This document shows, in pieces, positions 1 through 12,375 of a stretch of 64,000 nucleotides of DNA. Below the pieces are notes generated by a model. That model saw nothing but the letters and a program-made list of their open reading frames with translations. It was not told the origin of the DNA and made no database searches. This DNA comes from Daphnia carinata. Lineage: Eukaryota; Arthropoda; Branchiopoda; Diplostraca; Daphniidae. The stretch spans positions 744,001 through 808,000 of the forward strand of contig NC_081335.1 of assembly GCF_022539665.2 (NCBI RefSeq), given 5' to 3'. A program made the position numbers and the translations under genes. Each line of letters opens with the position of its first letter. Position 1 is the first letter of the stretch.

Positions 1-575
1 CTTACGAATGTGTTGAAAACGTGAAACGGAGGCCGACTCGACAGTCAGATGAAATAGTTGCGCGTACATTCCGCACGGATGTCTAACAAATGGGACCCGC
101 CCTTTTTCCCTCGGTTCCCCCCCAAACATTTCTTTTCCGTTCGTCTACGATGTATCTTAACTTCTTCTTATTTAATCGTGACAGCATTCAAATGCTTAGA
201 TGCGCTGCACACGCATTTTCCACGTTCCGTTTCGACAGAATTTTTTTATTTCGTTCCCCCCCTGCCTTCCCGATTTTCCCTGATGGGCCCACGAACCCAT
301 CGGCCGGGAATCGATTTCAAGAAAAAGGGATTATACGTATCGTCGTGACGATGGGATTATCATTTTCAGTGATGGGAAGTTTTGCATATATGAGGCGTGG
401 CCGACTGCCGTGTGATGAAATTTTGAAACTTACTACATTTCAATGGTTTCCGTTGCGCGCTCAACCTTATTACAACATGGGCATATGTTACCCTTTTAGC
501 CCGTTTATTAAATTCCGGACGTTTTCTTAATCCTCGCGTACGTTTTGATCTTCAATTTTGTTCTTCATTTTGAAC

Positions 576-616
<41 letters not shown>

Positions 617-626
617 TTCCGTGCAG
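1..626. other. Intron/upstream part of the timeless-type gene
   Basis: No exon can be assigned with confidence. The stretch ends in a 38-nt T tract followed by a good splice acceptor (cag ending at 626). The next coding exon begins there with two bases that complete a codon, so at least one more exon must lie upstream. Bases 3-86 are open in one frame, but the translation does not look like the tryptophan/acidic segment expected just before the next exon, so I leave it uncalled. Confidence 0.5.
578..615. repeat. 38-nt poly-T tract
   Basis: An uninterrupted run of T just upstream of the acceptor at 626, serving as an extreme polypyrimidine tract. Its length is likely to vary between individuals and between assemblies. 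Confidence 0.85.
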
Positions 627-2076
627 AGGGAGATGTGGTGGATCGAATTTTGGCCAACCTGATTAATCAGAACCGCAATCGACGCGCCGTAATCAAGAAA
701 ATGAAGGACATGGGTCTCATCATGGACGCCAAGGGCTTGGCCAAAACGAAACGATCCGTAAAAATCCGTCCACCCAAGGAATGGGGCGATCACGAGATCG
801 TGGAATTGCGCCGCATTTTCGAAGAAGTCCGCGGTTCATCCGGTATTTCATTTGATTTTTTTTTATGCCCAAACCGTTCGCATTTGAAAGGCTTCCCGTT
901 TGACAGATCCGTTGGGTTTGCTGATTGATCGACTGCCCATTCCCCGCGGCAAAAGTCGCGTCCGAGACAAGATCGTGGAACTCGGTCTGGTCGAAGACGT
1001 CAAGGAATTGCGCAAGAAAAAAGTCCGTTCGGCCAAATCAGCCGGAAGGAAAGAATCCAAAGGCGATCAGTCGGACGACGAGGCTCCCAGAGAAGGTCCT
1101 GCCAGACTGAACGATTCCGAATCAGACGAAGAGGAAAGCGAAAGCGACGAAGAAGATGACGAGAGCGAAGGTGAAGCTTTAAAGAATATGAAACGTAAAG
1201 AAAGCAAGTCGAAACGGCCCAAACAGTACGGATTCGCTATGAAGAAAACTGATTATTTTAGCCCTGAAATGTTAGCGGCACAACTCCGGCAACTGGTCGA
1301 CGATGGTCCGTAATTTTATTTATTTTTTTTTTTTTTTATTTTTTTTTTTTTTTCAAAACATAGCCATACGTTAGCAACACTTGACTGGTTTCCTTCCCCC
1401 TTCCTACTACATGCAGGCCGTAAAGAAGGATTAGCCTGGTTGGCCGAGTGCCTTAGTGAAACCCTGGAGGACCGTGAAGAAGATGGCGGGGGCGATGAGG
1501 CCATCCCTCTAGTTCCGCTGACGGAGACGGCTATTGCTTCGATGGAGGACCACACCTTTTTGAAATTTATTGCCAAAATGGGATTGGCTCCACCGGCTAA
1601 CGAACAGGTTTGTTTTTTGTTTTTTTTGTTTTTTTTGTTTTTTTTTTCTTTTATAAAAAAATCGAAAATGTCTGGAACATCTTTGGAAATGAATTCCAAC
1701 TCTATTTTTTCCATTGTAGGAGCAATACTGGCGCATTCCGTCTAACCTCATGGCGGCTGATTTGCGTTCCAGGATCGATTTTTTAAAAGGAGCGTGCGTT
1801 TCGGAGGACGCGAAGAGCGAGCCGGACGAACGGACAGACATCTCTGGCAACACGAGCGGCAACAAACGGTTGGCTGATGAAGCGATTGCGTTGGGCGCGC
1901 ATAAACGTCGCCGCATCGTCAATTCCGAGTCGTCGAGCAGCGACGACGAGCCGCAAGATGTTGAACAACAAGACGTTGCAGATGCGGCTGTTGTTGTTGA
2001 AACTTCGTCAACAGCTGCGTCAACAACAAGTCGCAAACGATTGGCTGTGCTCGACACCAGCAGCGACTCTGAATGA
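627..2076 (+). CDS. timeout: Timeless/timeout homologue, C-terminal part (5' truncated)
   Basis: Exons are 627-842, 907-1305, 1417-1607 and 1720-2076 (stop TGA); all phases match. The product resembles the C-terminus of mammalian TIMELESS and insect timeout, which act in the replication-fork protection complex with Tipin. Two related helical segments are visible, one with GDVVDRILANL and one with DPLGLLIDRLP, corresponding to the PARP1-binding region. An acidic Ser/Glu/Asp stretch follows. Next come EDREEDGGGDEAIPLVPLT and, across the last junction, a YWRIP motif, both as I remember them from vertebrate TIMELESS. The tail is low-complexity and rich in S, T, D and E. It is more like timeout than the circadian timeless paralogue, which as I recall lacks this tail conservation. 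The N-terminal Timeless domain must lie to the left of the window. Confidence 0.88.
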
Positions 2077-2538
2077 AAATCATTCGGGGGCTCCTCCTAT
2101 TATTTATTTTTTTTCACCGACAAACAGAGCACTTTCGCAATAGGTGGGTTTGGAAACAAAACGCAAAGTTGCGTGTTGACAGCAAGAGTCAACCGCCTTT
2201 TGTTTGCGTTTCGCATTTATTTTTTTTCGAAACTTTTCTTACGTACGTCAGCCGCTATTCAAAAAGTTTGTTTTGCGTTTGCCAAATACACTGGCTTTAA
2301 TCAAGGAAGGCAAGCTGGCCGTATCGTAGCATCAACTTTGCTTCCCCCTATTGACACGTTAAACGGCATTCGTTTCAGTTAGTTTGCTAACACACCTCCC
2401 CCATGACACTTTTTTTTTTCAATTTCGAAAGGAAGATGTGTGTTGTTATTTTCCACAGCTCATTACAGCAGAAGCAAGGGCTAATAGAATGTTTACGTCA
2501 CGCCTGCGCTACGTTCCGACTTCGCTTTTTGCCCTGCA
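2077..2538. other. Intergenic spacer timeout-CCHamide
   Basis: AT-rich sequence with T tracts. I find no AATAAA in the 200 bases after the timeout stop, so its polyadenylation site is not placed. No convincing gene is seen. Confidence 0.5.
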
Positions 2539-2546
2539 TATATATA
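2539..2546 (+). promoter_or_regulatory. TATA box, probable CCHamide promoter
   Basis: TATATATA lies in a less AT-biased setting. A pyrimidine/A start-like context follows about 30 bases downstream (near 2573-2580), then 5' UTR splice signals. These include a donor after 2637, an exon 2782-2823 between AG and GTAAGT, and an acceptor ending at 2982 just before the start codon at 3014. A focused TATA promoter would suit a peptide hormone gene. This is inferred from position only. Confidence 0.45.
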
Positions 2547-3013
2547 GAGGAGGCAAGGAAGTGAGATTTTGCGGTCAATCGAAAAGCGTTGGCATTTCCG
2601 AATTTTTGTTTGGACATTTTTGATTTTTGCTTTCAAGGTAGCGATATTTTTCGTTGATATCGAATATATTCCGGAAGATATCAAGGATAAAAATATTCAG
2701 CATTGTGAGTAAAACATTTTCGTAATTTCTTTTCGATTTTTTAAAGTTGATATTAATTTGGTTTTTGATTTTGTGTCTTAGATATCGTTAACAGTTGTTC
2801 CAGCGGAAGGACTTCCGGATCGAGTAAGTTGCGCTACGACGTGTATTCCACAGTTTTACAAGTTGACATCCACGTTTTTCCTCTATTTATTATTATGATT
2901 TCCATGTGACTTTTCTTTACTCCCACCCCCCCCCCCCTTTTGACTTTAGACGCTTTTCCAATTAAACATTTCCGCTTTGTAGGGGAAAGGATTTTTACAA
3001 CGCAATTTTCACA

Positions 3014-3926
3014 ATGCATCTCTTCTTCTACATGATCTACGTGACGACAATGCTGGCCATCGTTTCAGGTGATCCGTCATATTTAACTGTCATCCCTCTT
3101 CATTTTCTTTTGCCCCCCTAAAAAAATAGGTCTATCAAATCACACACATAAAAATGGGCAGCCCAAACTTTGTAACCCAACATCATCACAATTCAAACTA
3201 AGGAAGGGGGTGGGGGAATACAGTAGTAGTGGTGTGAAATCGACTGACGGCCAAGGGAAATCTCATTCAGTTTTTGACAGCTTAGAAAGCGGAGAGTGAC
3301 TCTGTCCGGTTTTATTTTTATCCCACCCTGTAGAAGAGGGACCGAGGGAAAAAAAAAAAATATGAAAAGCTGCTGGAAATAGATATTTTAAATTCCTGTT
3401 CCTCCTTTTTTTTCTCACTCCTATTTGTCGTAATGCGGAAGTGAGACTCTCATTCACCAAATTGAAAAGAAATCATTTTTTTTTCTTTAATTTCGTTGAA
3501 CACAGGAGCCAGAATGAGAGGAGACGCTGGTTGTGGCGTCTTTGGACATTCATGTCTCGGTGGACATGGCAAACGAGCTGTCGATTTGAAACCAATCATC
3601 GACGATCCGTCCACTCGAATTTGGCCTAATGCTGTTGGACAGCTCGCATCATCTGGAGCTGTAACTCCCATTCAAGAGCGATTAAACACGAAACCGCTTC
3701 AAGCTTTAGAACTGGTATGACAGCAAAAAAAATTCTTTTATTCCTATGAAATAATTTCTCCCCCCTTTTTTTTTTTTTGAAACATGTTTATTTCAATGAC
3801 GGATTTTCACGTCACATTGAAAAACTTCCGGCTGTTATTGTTAACCAGGAATCGGTTTTGGTATTCAATGACATCCCACGAGGCGCTGAACATTCCAGGT
3901 ATTTGAGCCAAGAAGATTATAACTGA
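3014..3926 (+). CDS. CCHa: CCHamide neuropeptide precursor (113 aa)
   Basis: Exons are 3014-3068, 3506-3714 and 3849-3926; they sum to 114 codons with consistent phases. Exon 1 encodes a hydrophobic secretion signal. Exon 2 starts with seven spacer residues and then GCGVFGHSCLGGHGKR: two cysteines seven residues apart, a GHSC core, and a C-terminal His-Gly-Lys-Arg. That is the CCHamide signature: after cleavage at Lys-Arg the glycine is converted to an amide and the cysteines form a disulfide. One peptide is encoded, followed by a roughly 70-residue propeptide that has no further dibasic-amide signal. CCHamides act on G-protein-coupled receptors in arthropod gut and brain signalling. The exact N-terminus of the mature peptide depends on signal-peptidase cleavage (GDA/GC fits the -3,-1 rule; a cut near VSGA is also possible). 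Confidence 0.88.
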
Positions 3927-6324
3927 TCCGGATCGCCTTTTTTCATTTTGGCCGACACCTTTCTCGCTCCCCCCTTCTCCAAAGAAATCCAGTCAACCAT
4001 GTTTTTCCGTTGTAAAGGTCATTGTAAGGAAGCAAAACTAAGAGAGAAATGCACAGGGTCGATCGGTCATAACGGGCGTTAATCGACCGGCAAACTTGTC
4101 AGTACGAGAAAGTTATGGAGAAAAAAAAGAAAACGGACACAATGACCAGGTGGTGAGGAGAAAGGGTAGGGAGGGGAAATGTTGAAAACACCTGACATTA
4201 CGGTTGAAGGTCATTTCTTTTGCTTATAACATCACCCACCAAAATAAACTTTGAAGCGATTTTATTATTTACTTTCTTTTTTTATCCTTTGCTGCTGTAA
4301 GGAATTTTTTTTTGTATTGGTCTAGGAACAATTGGGCGGCCATTTTCTTTTTTTTTTTTTTTTTGGGTGAACCCGGCATTTCCTGTTGATGTAACACAGC
4401 ATTAGCTCTCGCTCTTCCCTTTACTCTTTTATCTTCATCCAACCTTTCATTCTTTTCCTCCTTTTTTTTTTTTTTTTATCCCGCCTTCTCCGAAAAATGC
4501 TGTACTATTACTACGACTACTACAAGGCATACCTGCGGGTTTCTTTTCGTTTACCCCCTCGAGGCTGTTTACCTGTATCCTCTCTCACTTTCCCTCCATT
4601 TTTGTCTTTAGGTGTGTCTCGGCCCATTTTTCCTTAAGCCGTGTATTTACCACTGCTATTATTACTTGACAAAAACATGTAGTGCATATTTTCTCGCTGT
4701 GCACAACAAATATTGTTGATTTTGCAACATCGCTATTGGTCGTACGAGAACGGGTCGATGGGGCAAAATACACTTCAGCACAAGCTTGACAGCAGGCGTT
4801 ATTCTCAGACGTGCAAGGCTTCGAATACAAAGTGGAAAAATGGAATTGGAATTGACTCTCTTACAAAATGAAGAGAAGATAATATTTAAAAAAAAAAAAG
4901 GAATATTTGCTATGAATTTTTTAGTTTTGAAGAGAGATAAATTCTCACTAGCCTCTTATCTCGAGTGGGTTATATACTATAGCACTCTTCCAGAAACCGC
5001 CACATGTAGAGTTATCTTGCACGGTGCTATTCCTACACACGTCATCATATTTCAATATTTCAACCCTTTTTCTTTTTTTCTGTTTTTAAGGAGAGAAAAA
5101 CGTCAGCAGTTCGGGATCGTTTTCTCACGATCGAATAAATAGATCAATAATACCAGTGTATTGGATTCTCCTTTTTCTTCTTTTTTTTTTTTTTTTTTTG
5201 TTTCGTTACAAGTTTCGTGTTTTTTTTAGGTTTTTGTTTGACTGGTTGTTTTAAGTTTATTGTCCACGGGGCGCGCTCGTTTCTATTTTCGTTTCAAAGT
5301 TCGAGTTAGGGAAAAGGGCACGCAAACAAGAAACAAACGAAAACAGAAACAAGAATCCCATGTATTTATTGCCAACCTAAAATTTTTATTTTTTTTAAAG
5401 ATTCCCGGACGTGAAGCCAGAGGCTAGAAACGAGAACTAAAAAGAAAAAAAAAACAAAAACAGAACTCGCTTAGCGTGACTTTTCGATTGTCCAGAAGCG
5501 TCTGCAAAGTCAAGAATGCTTCACCCCTTACGGGAATTGAAAGGAAAAAACCCACAAATTAAAACCAAAAAAAAGGAAACAGGTAATAGACGACGAAGCT
5601 TTCGATCTTCTTAAAGCTTCGGGGCATCTTGTTTTAGAAATGAAAATCATTTCCTTTTTATTTTTAATTCCTTTTTTTATTTAGCTATCACGATAGTCAA
5701 GGTTAGATCGTTGCGTATCGATAGCTAGAAACATTTGGCTTGGACGCCACCAGGCGGCCACGGCCTTCAACTAGGGGAGAAACACATAAGACACCTTTCC
5801 TACGTCATGTTTGTGACCGCTTTCAGTTCGCCTTACTGCCGAGTTGGGCCGCTGACAGTCTAGTAGAGCTGACAGTGCGCGCCAGTCCAGACACGCAAAT
5901 TGAACTCTCCTCATCCTTTTCTTCATCAGTTCGTTTTTATTTCACGAACTCTTGGTTTGTATCCCCATTGTTCTTCTCTCTTTTTCACCGAAAACTGTTT
6001 GGCCTCGTCTGAAAAACCAAACGAAATCGCCAGTTCGTATTCAATTAAGTTTTTCATTTCCTTTTCGTTGCACCTGGGCTTATCGAGACCTTCAATCGAA
6101 CGAAGAAGGAAGTTTACTGACATCATTGGCGCCCAGCCTTTTGTAACGCACACAACGTGTTTCTCGTGTCTCGAGAGAAATCAAAAAAAGTGTATGGCTG
6201 TTGTGTGCAAAAGTGCAGTGTTTTGTGATCTGTGAGTGTGTGTACTAGTTTTCTGGAAACGAAGTTGGAAAAAAAAAATCGATCAAAAAACACAACGATC
6301 TAACAGTTTAAACTTTTTGAGAAA
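3927..6324. other. CCHamide 3' region and Fas1 upstream/5' UTR
   Basis: No coding gene is seen. The sequence has many T tracts, purine-rich runs and short C runs. The last few hundred bases before 6325 probably contain the transcribed 5' UTR of the fasciclin I gene, but the start site is not clear. Confidence 0.45.
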
Positions 6325-9300
6325 ATGTTTACTCATTCTTATTCGTTGGTGACCTTGTCACTGTTTGCCATGTCTTCATGGCTGGCTTTGGCGTCTGCTG
6401 TCGGCCCGGTTATGAACCAACAACCGACCATCTTCGACCTCATTCAAAATGATCCCGATCTCTCAGAGGTACGTATTTCTAAATTTCATTTTCAATTATT
6501 AATGATAATATCATTGCACCCCCCCCCCCCTTTCGTATATCCCCCCTTTCTTTGTTGGACGTGAAATGTTGTTAGTGAATCAATAATGCTTTTCATGTGT
6601 GTGCTTTTCTGCTTTAATGCGATGGAGTGGTACGCTTCTAAAAGCTTTAAAAAAAGGGGGAAGTTTGATGCAAGGAAGATCAAAGAGAATTTGGGAAAAA
6701 TCCGCTTTACTGTTATTTTACTCGTATTTTTTTCTCTCTCAAATGAAAACATAATGGATGTGACATTTCGACGACAGCTGCAGATGGTCAAACATTGATT
6801 CAATTGAAATGAAATAGAGTGTGAACGAGAGTAGGAGATTAAAAAAAGAAAATTTTCTTTCTTAGTGTTATTATCAACCCCCCCCCCCCCATCCTCACCC
6901 TTCGCCACTTAACCAACGTGTTACATTGTAGTGTCAATTTGGTACTTTCTGTTTGATTCTCCTGGTCCCAATGACCCTATTTTGCGTGTAAAAAAAAAAG
7001 ACGAGGGGAGGGGGAGAAATAGAATGACTAGTTCCACCCTAGTGGATTTTTGTCTCGTTTTCCTCGTGAGATCCGGTGCCTCTATGAGGGGTGGTGGTTA
7101 CTTTTTTTTTTTTTTTTTATTCCCCCCCTCCAGTTCCCAAAAGATGAATGCCCGCGTGACGCAGCTGCCCCTCTCCGGAATAAAAGGCTACACTTCTCAG
7201 TTCCTCCTTTTTTAGTTCCATTGGGTTTTACCTTCGGATTTTTGGCGACACGTCTGTGAAACGAAAAGAATACTAAGCTCCTCCCACTCTTTTGCGGATG
7301 AATCCAACAACAAGAAAAGGGAACTAGAGTGAGCTACGCTGCTGAGTTATCGATCTAGCAATGGCACCCGTCGTCTCTGTGCCGTTCTCTGCGATCAATG
7401 AAAGGAAACCCATAGGGCGAACCCCCCCCCCTCTCATGCGAACTTACGGGGGCCTACGAGACTGAGAGTCGCGTAGCAATCAGCATTTTTTTTTTTTTTA
7501 CCTCCCATTTTTGTTTCGTGTTGTCCGTTTTCTCCCCCCTTTTATTCGCCTCACTCGTCGGCTGTAAGCACATCGTCAACGGAAGCCCGCACGTTGTGTT
7601 ATCCAATGATGTGACTAGAGGGGGTTGGGTATTAGGGAATAAGAAAATTGGATCTTTTTTTGTGATGTCTAGGGGAAGGAAATAATAAAAGAAGAGGGCC
7701 AACATTGTACGAACACAGTTCCTTTTAACAAGCGATTTTCGTTTCTCAAATATATGTCCCTTATTTGATAATGACTCGATTTTTTGATGACGCGCCAAGC
7801 CTATTATTCATTTCTGCATTGGTTGTGCGATATGACAGCTGATTTGACGTGGAAGGATGTCTCAAATCGTCTATGCTTTTCAGTTTAACCAAAAGGGGGG
7901 TTCTTTTGTCATCCGAGACAGGGAAAACACCCTCAATTCGATACGATGCATCACGCCACGAACAGCGGTTACAAGAGCTCGCTATCACTGATTACATCTG
8001 CGGTGTATCCGTTTACCAAAAGTCCTTTTTTTTTTGTCTGTTTCCCCTTTCCAAATGAACAGGGGGTTTTCCCTAACGTCAATTTTCTTAAAGGCATAAG
8101 AATCTCTTGTTTCACTTACAAGGGCCAAGTTCCTCCACCAATTTACCGACGTTCTAATAAAAGAAAATTCAATTGATTTTAAAAGAAAAATCGTTAACGA
8201 GTTGGACTGGGTAATCCAACGACTTTTCTTTTGTTATTCAATTTCAATTGATTGCTTTCACTAAAGGGGGAAGAGTTCCCGCAGCCGGGGTTCATTTTAT
8301 GATTTGTTTAAGAAATGAAAATACGCACCCCCTCTCTTCCGCCTTTGAAAATATAAAATCAAGCGCAGATAGTCGGCAAGACAACATCTGAAAATAAACT
8401 TGTAGTCTCTTCCTCCCGCATCCTTCGGGCCCAAGTTTGCGCCAGCAGCGTCTTCCCTTTATTATTTTTTTTTTCTTCCGGCGCGTACAAAATGCCGGCG
8501 TCCGGATCTATCTCGTCGTCCCGTCAAAAACATTCTTCTTTTTTTTTTCAGTTTGTGTAAATATACAGAAAAGAAGAAAACGAACGGAAGCCTTTGCAAT
8601 AATGTTCGGGAGTACATACACACACAGACATCCAATTATCTCTGATGCGACAGGGAGAAAAGTACATCGTGACGTGGTTATGTGTTTTCCACCCAGTAGG
8701 GTGGAATATAGAGAACGAAAGGATCAAGAATAGGGGGGGGGGGCACACTAAAAAAAGAGACACGACATTTTATTCACGCACGTCTGCGACCCATCGACTT
8801 ATTCGGTAACTTACTCCCATTCTGTGTTTTGTTTTTTAGGGTCGTTATGTTTTGTTGTTGGATATACCCAGTCAAAAGCGTCCCCCCACCTAAAATTATC
8901 GAATGGGCGTGACTTCGAGTTTTCAAAACTTCGGGAAGGGACTGCATTATAATTTATGTAATAATCATATAGATAACAAAATGAAAACTTGGATCCTCCT
9001 TTTTCGGGGGGTATGCAGGGGAGGAGGTGCTCATATAAATCTTGATGACTGAAAACAAAAACAAAAGGTGAAACGATCTAGTGCGTGACGTCGTGGAGGG
9101 CATCATCACGCTCGAACGAAATCGCCACCTCCTTTCCACTGCGTGGCAGTCGGCCAAAATCCTACCACGACAGGCCCCCCCCCCTTCGCTGTTCCACTGA
9201 AATCAATAAGTTCTACTAAAATTTCTCTCTCCCCCTTCTCATTTTCCCCGACTCCCGCCGCTCTCACTCGTCTTTAATAAGCATCTAGTCTGAATGTTGC

Positions 9301-12300
9301 CTTTCCTGATGGTTTCCCCCAATGCTTCGATCGCACGATTCGATTGTCAGCAACTCTTTTTTACAGATGGCTATTAGTGACTCATTTAGTCCTGCCAATT
9401 TTGATATAAAAGGCCAACATGGGGGGGACTACCAACTGTTCCGAATAGATGAAAGAAAGAGGGGAGACATTGATTGATGTTTTTCATTTTTAGAATGAAG
9501 CCGAAAATCAATACTGGTTGACTCATTTCATTTATTTTTGAATTTACGTAGTTTTTCAACTTGATTTCACGGAACGAACTGGTGCCGACGCTGCTCAAGT
9601 TCCGGCAGGCCACCGTCTTTGCGCCCAACAATGCGGCCATGAGAGCTTATACCGGACAAAAGGACCAAGACTTGCTGCTCTACCATCTCGGTGCGTTGTG
9701 AAAAACAAAATCATTTTCTCTCTTCTTTTTTCGAATCCTTATTAACAAATTGCAAGTACAAGAGGGTGAAACGTGTAAACCTAACTCGGCCAGATAGCCA
9801 TTTAAAAAAAGATCTGGAAAAACAGTCGTGTCTTTCGTTTGTTTAAACAAACAGAAACGGCCTGTGTGTGTCGAGACTGATGAGGGTGAGAAAACATGAA
9901 GCCCAGACATTTTAAAAAGATCGGCCTTTTTTTTTTTCTAGGGGTGGGTGGGTTGTGTATATTATATAAGCAGTTAAGTAGCAATCAATAATTTTTCAAA
10001 CTCGAGAGCCTTTCCTCCCTCCTTCAACCGCCGTTTAACGATAATTGATCGTTAAAAAAAAAACGAGAAATGTGAAAGAGATTTTCATTTAAATTGTTGA
10101 AATGCTGTTGATGGAAAACTAAACAGCTAACGTGGCTCTGACGACGGACAAATTGGACCAATCGGTTTCCAGCGAACTGCCTGGCAATCCGCCGCTATGG
10201 ATCGCCCGTCGCGACGCCAGTTCCTACCAGTACGATCTCTACATCAACGATGCTCGTGTCATCCGTGGCGATATCAAAGCCATGTCCACCAGACAAGACG
10301 AACAAGTACGTTTAACCATTATTATCAAAATAAAAAAAAAAATATATAGATATTTTTTCCTTGATTCCTTTTGTGTGTGACCCCAACGGCAATATGGCCG
10401 TCCTCCAAAATGACCATTTCCTTTTCCATCAAGTCCATTTGAGACAATTTCAACATGGAATGCCTTTTTTCGTCCATTTCCCATTTCCTTCCCATGAAAT
10501 TGCTTTTGTCGTGTAAAGCCACGCCACGAAAGACGATCATCATCTCCTTGTTTTTTGTGAGAACGTTGGAATAACAATCGAAATGGATATAACATTTGAA
10601 TAGGTACTGCACGTCATCGATAAAGTCCTAGAGCCAATCATGACTTCGGCTCGCGATCCGCAACTCTCCAATCCCGACGCAGCTCGTCTCCTCGAAAGAG
10701 CCGGAAGTTTCAATTTGGGACCGTATCAAATCAGGTATGAATACATTAAACATTATTACAATACAATTTTTTTGTAAATTCATTTTGCTTGAACGCAGCG
10801 ACTTTGTCCAGCAAGTCTCGTCGCACAAGAAACTCTCCGTTTTCGCCACGCCCGGCCGCCACACTTTCCTGATTCCGATCAATCGCGGATTCGAGGTGAT
10901 TGATCTCTTTTTGTTCTTGTGTGGGCTGGAATTTCAGCTTTGGTGAACAGCGTGCCGTGCCCATTCGAGTGGCAAGTCTGTCTCTTGATAACGGTCCGCC
11001 AGTAACCATCGATCAAACAATCTGCGACTGGGCTCTCTCCCCCCCCTGAATCGTTACAACGGGCAGTTGCAAGGCTTCTCAAGTCGCTTCACTTGTAATT
11101 ATGTCGACGGTTTACATTTTGTGTGCCCCGCATAACAACCGGAGGGGGGGGGGAGACAATATTCAAATAATTTTATTGTTTTATTGCTTTTTGAAATGGA
11201 GATAGAAAAAAGATATCCGTTTTCAAACGTACAAGGTTTCATAAATTCCTCATTGCTGTTTCTTCCCCGACCAACGTAGGCCGTGTCACGTGACAAGATC
11301 GACCCTAAAGTGATTGACGGACACATCGTACCCAATGTGGCGTTGTTCACCCGTCCGGCCATCCGAGGCCGCCCGGTCCAGACGTTGGCCTTCTCCGACA
11401 ACCTCAAAGTCACCGTTTCCTTCAGCAACGAGTCACTGCCGTCGCAAGAAACCGGATCGCAAAGTATTTTTCTTTTACTCGATTTTGGAGTTTCTACACG
11501 TAACACATTCTATTTTTCGAATGAACAGTCTACGTGCAATCCAACACCCTGGTAGGCGATTTCCACCATCCCAGGGGCGTGGTCGTGGCCCAGGTGGTCA
11601 AAGCCAACATCCCCGTCCGCAACGGCGTCGTCCACCTTATCGACAAGCCTCTTATTGTCATCGATATCGACATTGTCAACTTTCTCAAGGTAACGAAGCG
11701 ACATTTCGATTTTTGAAAATTTTGCTGGACTAGTTGGGATTTCTATTTTCCAATTGAAAATGATGTTGTTTTTTAATAGAGAATTATGGCAATGTAGCAT
11801 CAGTCTCAAAAACGTAAATCTTAACACACAAAAAAAAAGAGAGAATGCAATGCCCATAACGTCAAATTTAATAATAATAGACACTTGATTGTCAAATTTT
11901 TTTTTCATGACCAATAGTCTTTGTGTCACGAGTTTCTTTGGGTGATGTTTTCTACCATCCAGGGAATCTTCATATCGTCGTAATGTTTTTTTTTTTTTTC
12001 ATTATTATTTATTGATTTATTTTTCACTGTTTCTAACTATATATCTGAACTTTTCTCCTCACTCTATTCTCTTTCTCTATCTGTTTTTCTTTTTTTTTTT
12101 CTTTTTGTTTTTTTTTTTTTACTTTTTATACTTACGGTGTCTTGCGCTTACATGGTTTTCCCTTCGGCATGCTGCAGTCCTTTAAGGTAAACGGGTGTCT
12201 CTCAATTTCCTTTAAAAGAAAAAAAAAATTTATTTTCACTTACCATCACCGTAAAAGAAACGAAAAAAAAACACATTTGTGCCTATAAATCACATATCAC

Positions 12301-12342
12301 TGCCACGTAATGAAACGTCTCATCCGTTTTGCGCGGTAGTCC

Positions 12343-12375
<33 letters not shown>

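Noticed and set aside
3-86. Open frame at the left edge as a further timeout exon
   Set aside because: The phase could be met by a GT at about 55, but the translation lacks the Trp/acidic segment expected immediately before the next exon.
9680-11009. Minus-strand frames within Fas1 introns and exons
   Set aside because: No family motifs; they overlap phase-consistent Fas1 exons on the plus strand.
10938-11047. Extra Fas1 exon after the acceptor at 10937
   Set aside because: A frame here reads plausibly (FGEQRAVPIRVASLSL), but the preceding exon ends in phase 0, which would give an immediate stop (CTT TGG TGA). Joining 10895 directly to 11280 gives a complete FAS1 domain.
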